The position numbers and the translations under genes are program-made. This document shows, one piece after another, positions 7,858-14,293 of a DNA stretch of 15,427 nt. The stretch comes from CBDDRG01 sp051306415 (GTDB lineage Bacteria; Pseudomonadota; Gammaproteobacteria; Pseudomonadales; Porticoccaceae), in the NCBI GenBank assembly GCA_051306415.1, contig JBPPNE010000337.1:1-15427 (forward strand), in the 5' to 3' direction. Below the pieces are notes generated by a model. That model was not told where the DNA came from. It made no database searches and saw only the letters and a program-made list of their open reading frames with translations. Within the stretch, counting starts at the first letter, position 1. Each line of letters opens with the position of its first letter.

Positions 7858-9677
7858 GTTTGAGCGGGCGATCTGCCGGCTGCGACTGATTCGGATTGCG
7901 GAACAGGTAGTTTTCGCCACTGGCCCTCACCAGTTCGATCCTGCGGGTTTTGGCGCGCTCCAGCGCGGGGTGAAAACCGATCGTCAGCACGGTGGCATTG
8001 GGCAGTTGGCAGCGCAGCATGTCCATCATGTGCTCGGCGCCCTGCGGATCGAAAGCATTGGTGACCTCCTCGGTGAACACCCATTTGGGCTGGTGCAGGA
8101 ACAGGCGTGCAAAGCCGATGCGCTGCTGTGCGCGGGGCGGCAGCACGCGCTCCCACTGCTCGGTATCTGCAAGCCGCGGCGCCAGCCACAACAGTCCGGC
8201 GCACTCCAGCGCACGGCGCATGGTCTGGACGTCAAAGGTCTCGGCGGGGGCGGGATAGCTCAACACCGCGGACAGTGTGCCATCGGGCAAAAACGGCCGT
8301 TGCGGCATGAAATACACCGGCTGACCGCGCGGCAGCAATACCTCCCCGCGCCCCCAGAACCACTGTCCGGCGACGGCCTTGAACAGCGCGATGGCGGCGG
8401 CGGAATCGCCGGTGATCAATACGGTCTCGCCGCGGCGGATCTCCGCATTCAAACCGTCGACGAGGATGCGGCCGTCCGCCTCGGCGATGCAGAGATCGCG
8501 CAGCACCAGTTTGGCCTTGGCCGATTCGCGCCGCTGGATATGGCGACCGTGGTTGCGCGCGGCCTCCACTTCCAGCGCCAGCAGGTCGTCGTGCAGCGAC
8601 AGCACGCGCTCGGCCGATGCGCGCCACCGCGCCATGTCACCGAGGTTGTCAATCAGCCAGGACAGCGCCGATGTCAGTTTCTGAAACGCCTGCGCGGATT
8701 GCATCAGGATGCCGAGGGTCATCGCGCCGGCGATGTATTGCGGCGCGGCGATCAGAATCGGGAACACCGGCAATAGGGTGCCGTAACCGGATGAGAACGC
8801 GACGATGCCCATGTAGGCCAGCGTCTGCCGATTCCAGCCCTGCTCCAGGTCGGCGAGTTGGCCGGATGAACGCTGCCGCTCAACGCTTTCGCCCTCCATC
8901 AGCGCGATGGCTTCGGAGTTTTCGCGGGAGCGCGCGAGGCCAAAGCGGAAGTTGGCTTCCAGGGTCTGTAGCCGGTTGGTCGCTTTCACCAGCGGCCGCC
9001 CAAACAGCAGACCGAGGCCGGTACCGACACCGGCGTAGACGAAGGCGAGCAGGACCATGTGGCCCGGCACCGAGACCGAGGTGCCGGGCACGCTCGCCGC
9101 GCCGGACACCGATAGCAGGATGTCGATGAAGGTGCCGAGGATCAGCACCGAGTAGACCAGCGTGTGCGCCAGCCCAATGGCGACTTCGGTGGCGATATGG
9201 ATATCCTCGGCGATGCGGCCATCCGGGTTGTCGTGCTCGCCGGCGGTGAACTGCAACTGATAGTGGCGACCGTGCGCCATCCACTGTCCCATTACCGCCT
9301 CGGTCAGCCATTACCGCCAGTCGATCTGCAACCAGCGTTTGGCCTGCTAATGCACCGCGGTGACCGCTATCGTCAGCGCAAAAATGACGACGAAAGTGCC
9401 GATCTGGAGCAGAAAACCCGGCAGCGAACGTTGTTCCAGCGCGTCGAACAGCGCGCGGTTCCAGTAGTTGATCCACACCGCGAGACAGACCTGGGCCAGC
9501 GTCAGCAGGAACAGTGCCAGGGTGACCCCGCGCACTTGCCACTTGTGTTCGGAATTCCAGTAGGGGCTGGCCAAACGTATGAACTGGCGCAGGAAGCGAT
9601 AGCGCAAACGCAGCGCACCGACGGCGGAGGCTTCAGCCGCGGGTGGTGCAACGGAGGGGGGTTTCCAGCAGCGGCAT
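7853..9677 (-). pseudogene. SbmA/YddA-like ABC transporter (fused permease-ATPase), disrupted
   Basis: The family combines an SbmA/BacA-like membrane domain with an ATP-binding domain in one chain of about 570-600 residues. The N-terminal part (from about 9607: ASPYWNSEHKW, then VWINYWNRALFDALEQR with hydrophobic helices) is followed by TAG (9349-9347), ten codons, and TAA (9313-9311), all in the frame of the remaining 479 residues. The bridge QAKRWLQIDWR-stop-WLTEAV reads like the family's WRRWLT block, so the stops replace ordinary codons. An ATG at 9677 would fit as the start if one C of the six-C run at 9656-9661 were removed; otherwise only a TTG at 9607 is available. DNPDGRI..D and the membrane helices continue in the long section. 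The ATPase half is degenerate: Walker A is GDSAAAIA (no Lys), the signature is LPPRAQQR instead of LSGGEQQR, and Walker B is VFTEEVTNAFD. It lies 64 bp downstream of the TM2-domain gene. Confidence 0.85.
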
Positions 9678-9741
9678 GGTGCTGGGCTTCAGCGGTTAGC
9701 GTGTTGCGGGCGGATGGGCACCGGTTGGCAATCCATCAATA

Positions 9742-10137
9742 TCAATTGTCGCGGTTGAGGGCGTCGATCTGGCCGTTCAACGTCCAGTAATCGTAGAGAT
9801 AGCCGATGCCGCACAGGCCGAGGGTGAGGAGGTAGATGATGCCGGTGAACCACTTGCCCAGGTAAAACCGGTGCAGGCCGAACAGGCCAAGGAAGGTGAG
9901 CAGAACCCAGGCCACGGTGTAATCGATATGACCGGGCTGGTATCTGCGCTCGGCCGCGCGGTCCATGCCTGGGATCAGGAACAGGTCGATGATCCAGCCG
10001 ATGAAGAACAGGCCCAGCGTAAAGAACCATAGCGTGCCGGTGACGGGTTTGCCGAAGTAGAAGCGATGGGCACCCATGAAGCCGAAAATCCATAGCAGGT
10101 AGCCGACGAAGGTGGAGTGGGTTTGCTGGGTTGACAT
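9742..10137 (-). CDS. TM2 domain-containing inner-membrane protein with two TM2 copies
   Basis: A 131-residue membrane protein made of two related halves. The first has FGFMGAHRFYFGKPVTGTLW followed by a hydrophobic GLFFIGWIIDLFLIPGM stretch; the second has GLFGLHRFYLGKWFTGIIY followed by GLCGIGYLYDYWTLNGQ. Both show the G.HRFY.GK...G hairpin and the C-terminal D-x-[FW] end of TM2 domains, giving about four membrane helices. The function of bacterial TM2 proteins is largely unknown. The ATG at 10137 has AAGGAAA five bases upstream. It is upstream of and in the same direction as the broken ABC gene, so it may be the intact first gene of that transcript. The MITE-like element lies just upstream, at the promoter end. 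Confidence 0.9.
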   Translation of the reverse strand: MSTQQTHSTFVGYLLWIFGFMGAHRFYFGKPVTGTLWFFTLGLFFIGWIIDLFLIPGMDRAAERRYQPGHIDYTVAWVLLTFLGLFGLHRFYLGKWFTGIIYLLTLGLCGIGYLYDYWTLNGQIDALNRDN

Positions 10138-10152
10138 GCTGTTTCCTTGTTT

Positions 10153-10305
10153 AGGGACGCTCTGAACCAGTCCTTCGATCCTTCAACGAGCTCAGGACAG
10201 GTGGGCCTCAGGGCGAATGGTAACCTGCTGATTCGGTTCGTGGTGAGCCCTGAGCCAGTCGAAGGGTCGAACCCTGAACGGAATCAGGTTATTCAGAGCA
10301 TCCCT
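10153..10305. repeat. MITE-like element with 14-bp imperfect terminal inverted repeats
   Basis: AGGGACGCTCTGAA at 10153-10166 pairs with TTCAGAGCATCCCT at 10292-10305, one mismatch in 14. Inner arms also pair: CTTCAACGAGCTCAGG (10181-10196) against the complement of CCTGAGCCAGTCGAAG (10249-10264), with a few mismatches. The 153-bp unit carries no gene and could fold into a long hairpin. Similar dispersed repeats are common between genes of proteobacteria; copy number in this genome cannot be judged here. Flanking target duplications are not evident. Confidence 0.6.
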
Positions 10306-10546
10306 GGTTAAGCGAGCATTAGTCAAGGGTTCATGCGGGCATCGCGAGTGGACCCAGGCTCCCTGCGATGGTTGCACGGCGTCCATCGCAGGCGGTGAGT
10401 CGCGCGAGCCGTGTACCCCGCGCCGTATCCATCGGGTACTACCGGTGCTCTCGCAGTCGATCCGCGAGTTTGCGCGCCATCCTGACACAACAACTTCACA
10501 CGGGAAGGATAACCTAACACTCCCGTTTTCATAGCGTGAGCGATCC
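10306..10546. other. Gene-free stretch upstream of the pyruvate kinase-like gene, with hairpins
   Basis: No gene or RNA was recognised. A perfect 10-bp inverted repeat, CCTGCGATGG (10362-10371) and CCATCGCAGG (10383-10392), has an 11-base loop and no T-tract. A second, weaker pair, ACGGGA (10500-10505) and TCCCGT (10521-10526), is followed by TTTC and lies about 20 bases before the start codon. Either could act in the 5' leader of the downstream gene. No convincing promoter boxes were found. Confidence 0.4.
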
Positions 10547-12400
10547 ATGGCGACGAGCCTTCTCGACATTACCACCCTGGCCGAACTCCATCGCGATCTG
10601 GTCGAACTGCGGCGCGAGGTCGCGACCGAGGCGGCGCAGATACTGACCCGCTACTCCGGCGACGATGGCGCCGCCAACCCGAGCCGCTCGAACTTTGCCC
10701 ACTACCTGGCGCTGCGGAACCGCGATTTGCGCCCGCTGCAGGATCGGCTGGCGCGCACTGCGCTGTCATCGCTCGGGCGCAGCGAAGCCCATGTCATGGC
10801 CACCCTGGAGCGGCTCGTCGCTCTACTGGAACTGGCGTTGGGGTTGCCAAGCTTCACTGTCGCGGCGGCACCGCTCGATTTCGATGCGGGCGAACGTCTG
10901 CTGCGGGCTCATCGGGAGCGGTTGTTTGGTCCGCTTCCGGTCGCCTGGACGCCCCATATCATGGTTACCTTGCCGGCGGCGGCGGCTACTGATCCTATCC
11001 TGGTGGACGAGCTGTTGCGCTCTGGCATGGATTGCGCCCGCATCAATTGCGCCCACGATACCCCCGAGCAATGGCAAGCCATGATCGACCATGTACGCGC
11101 CGCGGCGACTGCACAGCGCAGGACTTGCCGCATCCTCATGGATCTCGCCGGCCCCAAGCTGCGCACCGGCGCCATCACCGCTGAGCCGACGGCCATCACT
11201 CTCACTGAAATCGTGCGCCTGGTAGCGGGCCATCCCGCCGCCGCACATGACGACGATCCAGTCGCGCTGGGGTTTCCCGCGTCCCTGATCGCGGCACTAC
11301 AGGTGGGCGATCACATCGCCTTCATCGACCGTCGGGGCAAGCAGCGCACGCTCGAGATCGAGACCGGCGCGGATGGGGATACCGGCGCTGTGGTTGGTCG
11401 CTGCGCACGGCGCGCGGTCATCGATGGCGCCACGGTATTCCAGTTTCCGAACGCCGCCGTGGTGCCCGTGTGCGCGGCGCTGGTGGAGGAGCCCGCCGCG
11501 ATCCGCTTGCACGAAGGCGACCAACTGCTGCTCACCCGCGACCAGGCCGCGGGTCGGGCCGCTCCGCCGAACCCGGATGCGGGTGGATTGCGACCGGCGT
11601 CGGTGCCCTGCGGCGAGCCCCGTGTGCTGGATTATCTGTCCATCGGCGAGGACGTCTGGATCGACGATGGCAAGCTCGGTGGCGTCATCGACCACATTGA
11701 CGAGGCGGGCGCGCTGCTCACCATCACCCACGCCGGCCCCCGGGGCCGCAAGCTGCGCGCGGACAAGGGGCTCAACTTTCCGGCCTCCCGGCTCGACCTG
11801 CCGGCGCTGACCGCCAAGGACTACCGCGATCTCGACTTCGTTGCCGCGCACGCCGATCTGGTCGGCCTGTCCTTCGCGCAATCGCTCGCGGATCTGGAGT
11901 TGCTGGCGGAAGCACTCGCCGCGCGTGACGCCGGCGCGCTGCCCATAATCGCCAAGATCGAAACCGCGCGCGGAGTGGAAAATTTGCCCGAGATGCTGCT
12001 CGGTGCTCCGCGCAGTCACCCGTTGGGGGTGATGATCGCGCGCGGCGATTTGATGGTGGAAATCGGCGGCGAGCGCATGGCGGAAATGCAGGAGGAAATC
12101 CTCTGGCTGTGCGAGGCTGCCCAGGTGCCGGTGATCTGGGCCACTCAGGTGCTGGAGACACTGGCCCAGAAGGGCACGCTGTCGCGCCCCGAAATCACCG
12201 ATGCCGCGGCCTCCGCCCGCGCTGACTGTGTGATGCTCAACAAGGGCCCGCACATCCTCCGCGCGGTCTCCTTGCTGGCCGACATCCTGTGCCGGATGGC
12301 TGATCACCAGCACAAGAAAACCCCGCGACTACGTGCGCTGTCTCTGAGCAGCCGGATCATGGCGCGAGCCGCGCCGACGACAGCAGGCGACGCCGATTGA
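10547..12400 (+). CDS. Pyruvate kinase-like protein, long non-canonical form
   Basis: Pyruvate kinase transfers phosphate from PEP to ADP, giving pyruvate and ATP in the last step of glycolysis. The 617 residues have a novel alpha-rich N-terminal extension (about 1-135), then the family core: IMVTLPA, SGMDCARINCAHDTPEQW (about 158-175, for GMNVARLNFSHG), LMDLAGPKLRTG, a B-domain insertion, IIAKIETARGVENL with K470, IARGDLMVEIGGERMAEMQEEI, ATQVLETL, and ITDAAASARADCVMLNKG. The canonical C-terminal regulatory domain is absent: the protein ends shortly after the barrel. The ATG at 10547 is the first in frame, with only a weak GTGAG-like site upstream. It converges on the phosphatase gene. It belongs to the long bacterial pyruvate kinase group. 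Whether it is active or uses another substrate is not shown by the sequence, because several canonical loop residues differ (for example LAGPKLRTG for TKGPEIRTG). Confidence 0.8.
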   Translation: MATSLLDITTLAELHRDLVELRREVATEAAQILTRYSGDDGAANPSRSNFAHYLALRNRDLRPLQDRLARTALSSLGRSEAHVMATLERLVALLELALGLPSFTVAAAPLDFDAGERLLRAHRERLFGPLPVAWTPHIMVTLPAAAATDPILVDELLRSGMDCARINCAHDTPEQWQAMIDHVRAAATAQRRTCRILMDLAGPKLRTGAITAEPTAITLTEIVRLVAGHPAAAHDDDPVALGFPASLIAALQVGDHIAFIDRRGKQRTLEIETGADGDTGAVVGRCARRAVIDGATVFQFPNAAVVPVCAALVEEPAAIRLHEGDQLLLTRDQAAGRAAPPNPDAGGLRPASVPCGEPRVLDYLSIGEDVWIDDGKLGGVIDHIDEAGALLTITHAGPRGRKLRADKGLNFPASRLDLPALTAKDYRDLDFVAAHADLVGLSFAQSLADLELLAEALAARDAGALPIIAKIETARGVENLPEMLLGAPRSHPLGVMIARGDLMVEIGGERMAEMQEEILWLCEAAQVPVIWATQVLETLAQKGTLSRPEITDAAASARADCVMLNKGPHILRAVSLLADILCRMADHQHKKTPRLRALSLSSRIMARAAPTTAGDAD

Positions 12401-12476
12401 GCCACTCGGATGGGCGCGTCTCCCGGCGCGCGTCGGCAACGGCAACGCCGTTCTCAAACCCCAGTGCGATCCAATG

Positions 12477-13130
12477 CTACCGGACCGGGACGGTAAGCGT
12501 CGGCATCGGCTGCGGAACCTGGGACAAAGTGCCCAACCGCACCAGGCGCTCGGCGAAATCCGGCAGATGTGCAATGAGGAATTCGAGCATTTTGCGATCG
12601 CGGCTGGGATGCCAACCAAAGTCTTTTAGCTCGGCCAAGACCTCGGGTGCAGAATCACCGCGAACGAGCAAGCGGTGGGCCGCGATGACGGTTCCCGTGC
12701 GCTGACTACCGGCCGCGCAGTGCACCAGGGTGATGTTGCCGGCGTTGCGGCTCGCGGCCAGTGTCGCCACAGCGTGCGCGACCACGGCCGGATCGCCGGT
12801 ACCGTCGCCACGCAGGGGGAATCGATGCGCGGTGATACCCAGCTCCTGGATCGCCATCTGTTCGGCTTGCTGGTGAGGGTCGTGCGGTTTCCAATGCGTT
12901 AGATCGATGACGACGTCAACGCCGTTTTTGTGCAAGGTGTCCCGCACCAGCCGCCGATGTAACTGGCCGCTGCGATACACGCGCCCGGCTTCGACGACGC
13001 CCCAACGCTTGGGAACAAAACCATCGCGGACGCTCTTCAGAGCGGCAAGACTCAAGCCCGCCAAGCCAATGCCGACCGCCGATACACTTCTTTGAAAGCC
13101 AGTTGGTCTCTGAAAGCCAGTTGGCGCCAT
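12477..13130 (-). CDS. Dual-specificity-type protein phosphatase with N-terminal hydrophobic segment
   Basis: A 217-residue protein of the cysteine-based phosphatase superfamily. The P-loop HCAAGSQRTG (C138 to R144, HC-x5-R-T/S) is intact. Upstream are YRSGQL and VVIDLTHWKP, typical of DSP/PTP-like bacterial proteins of the tyrosine/dual-specificity group, with a likely general acid in RGDGTGD. Residues about 15-35 (VSAVGIGLAGLSLAAL) are hydrophobic and may anchor it in the membrane or form a signal segment. The ATG at 13130 was preferred to a TTG at 13160 because GCGAGGT lies upstream and the TTG lacks a site. An 18-bp tandem duplication in the first codons repeats PTGFQR. It lies 26 bp downstream of the sulfotransferase in the same direction, so the two are likely co-transcribed. 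The substrate is unknown. Confidence 0.85.
   Translation of the reverse strand: MAPTGFQRPTGFQRSVSAVGIGLAGLSLAALKSVRDGFVPKRWGVVEAGRVYRSGQLHRRLVRDTLHKNGVDVVIDLTHWKPHDPHQQAEQMAIQELGITAHRFPLRGDGTGDPAVVAHAVATLAASRNAGNITLVHCAAGSQRTGTVIAAHRLLVRGDSAPEVLAELKDFGWHPSRDRKMLEFLIAHLPDFAERLVRLGTLSQVPQPMPTLTVPVR
13089..13124. repeat. 18-bp tandem duplication in the phosphatase N-terminus
   Basis: TCTTTGAAAGCCAGTTGG (13089-13106) is followed at once by TCTCTGAAAGCCAGTTGG (13107-13124), differing at one base. On the coding (-) strand it encodes two copies of PTGFQR just after the initiator region. In-frame duplications such as this arise by slippage and may vary between strains. Confidence 0.85.
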
Positions 13131-13156
13131 GATGGGAACCTCGCGAATTAACGGCT

Positions 13157-13879
13157 TCAAGCTGCTTGCCCCAGTCCGCGAGGACGATTTCCCCAGTCGC
13201 GATCTTCGCGCGACACGATCAACGGCGTGGCGCCGCAGGCGCCGTCAAAGGTGTAGCCAAACAGTTCCACATCGCGTTGAAATTCGCGGGCAACCCAGTC
13301 CCGCGTTTGCCGCGAGTAATAGCTTCGATAATCCTGGTGCGAGGACACATTGGTGTGGGGTAATTGCACCGGCAATCCGAGTTGCCGGCAGACCTCGGCG
13401 ACATCGGTCTGGAGATGCTCGAAGCGGCCGATGTAATCGACGATCAATCGTCCACTGGCGTCGGTGACATAGCTGTGCTGATGCATCTTGCCGCGGCGGA
13501 TTTCCCAGCGCAGATAGTCCTCGAACGTGGCCATCTGACTGACCAGCCGATGGCGCGGGTGTTCCTGCTTGCGCAACAGGTACGAATACCGCGATACCAG
13601 GCGATCCCAGGGGTTGCGCACGAAGGCGAACTTCAGCATCCCCGCGTACACGTTCGGTGGCAGGCAACGCTTTACCGTGGCCGCCGTCACATGCTCGCGA
13701 AACTGTATGGAGCGATACAGGCCGCCGACGGCGTTGGCGCCGCCGAGCCAGATCAGCCGCCGCCGCCAGGCCTCGTCGCTGGCGCGCTGGCGGTCGGGGG
13801 CCAGCGCATCCTGAATGCTGGTGCCAGCGGTTCTGTCGATATGGACGAAAATGAATTGGTGAGCGTACGAAATCAACAT
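13157..13879 (-). CDS. Sulfotransferase family protein (Sulfotransfer_2-like)
   Basis: A 240-residue enzyme expected to transfer sulfate from PAPS to a hydroxyl or amine, perhaps on a carbohydrate. The N-terminal 5'-phosphosulfate loop reads FIFVHIDRTAGTSI (9-22), the counterpart of HIPKTAGTS; the 3'-phosphate motif is FAFVRNPWDRLVSRYS (84-99). Both are diagnostic of the family. The PKT Lys is replaced by Arg16. The ATG at 13879 has GGGAG six bases upstream; the TTG just before it is not needed. There is no signal peptide. It lies 26 bp upstream of the phosphatase, and both may act on the same cell-surface or signalling molecule, but nothing shows that directly. Confidence 0.87.
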   Translation of the reverse strand: MLISYAHQFIFVHIDRTAGTSIQDALAPDRQRASDEAWRRRLIWLGGANAVGGLYRSIQFREHVTAATVKRCLPPNVYAGMLKFAFVRNPWDRLVSRYSYLLRKQEHPRHRLVSQMATFEDYLRWEIRRGKMHQHSYVTDASGRLIVDYIGRFEHLQTDVAEVCRQLGLPVQLPHTNVSSHQDYRSYYSRQTRDWVAREFQRDVELFGYTFDGACGATPLIVSREDRDWGNRPRGLGQAA

Positions 13880-14293
13880 CAAGGCTCCCGTTTTCAGCGA
13901 CTACTACTGCGGTTGGCCGCGGTTCCGGACGGCGTGCCGTTCTGGATCGTCCGGTGCGGCGGCCTTTGCGCTAAGCCTAGGGGCGCTCTGTGTCAGCTGA
14001 ATAGCAGAAGCGTGACGGTTTTGTGGCTGGTTGCCGGAGGAGTAGCAAGGCGGGTGGCATCAGCGCGGCCGTGCGCTTGCCTCCGCATAGCACGGGCGGT
14101 CGCCTTGCGATTAGCGGGGTCGGGCGAAGTTCGACGCTGCCCGAGTACTGGCGCCGCGCCGCGGCGCGATTCGCCGCTACAATGGCCGCTGCCGCGCGCA
14201 CGGCCTGCCGCCAGCGCCAGACTGAAATGGGCTGAATAGCCAACCACCACGGGCAGCGCAAACCGCCCACCCCGTCCCGACCGGAACCACACG
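13880..14293. other. Gene-free region between divergent sulfotransferase and carboxyltransferase genes
   Basis: About 410 bp with no recognisable gene or RNA. Both flanking genes start away from it, so it should hold two promoters. A -10-like TACAAT lies at 14178-14183 on the + strand, but no good -35 box is spaced for it. A perfect 14-base palindrome, CGCGCCGCGGCGCG (14155-14168), occupies the place where that -35 box would be. In such GC-rich DNA it may be chance. Confidence 0.35.

Noticed and set aside
3614..9349. Stop-codon reassignment (TAG/TAA read as Gln) as the explanation for the in-frame stops
   Set aside because: TAG is the normal terminator of the PEP synthase, toxin and phosphatase genes in this window, so genome-wide reassignment is unlikely.
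10192..10575. 127-codon open frame on the - strand upstream of the pyruvate kinase-like gene
   Set aside because: It runs through the inverted-repeat element and a leader region, has low-complexity composition and no ribosome-binding site or family features.
12438..12452. Short hairpin AACGGC-AAC-GCCGTT between the convergent pyruvate kinase-like and phosphatase genes
   Set aside because: The stem is only 6 bp and no T-tract follows on either strand; not enough to call a terminator.
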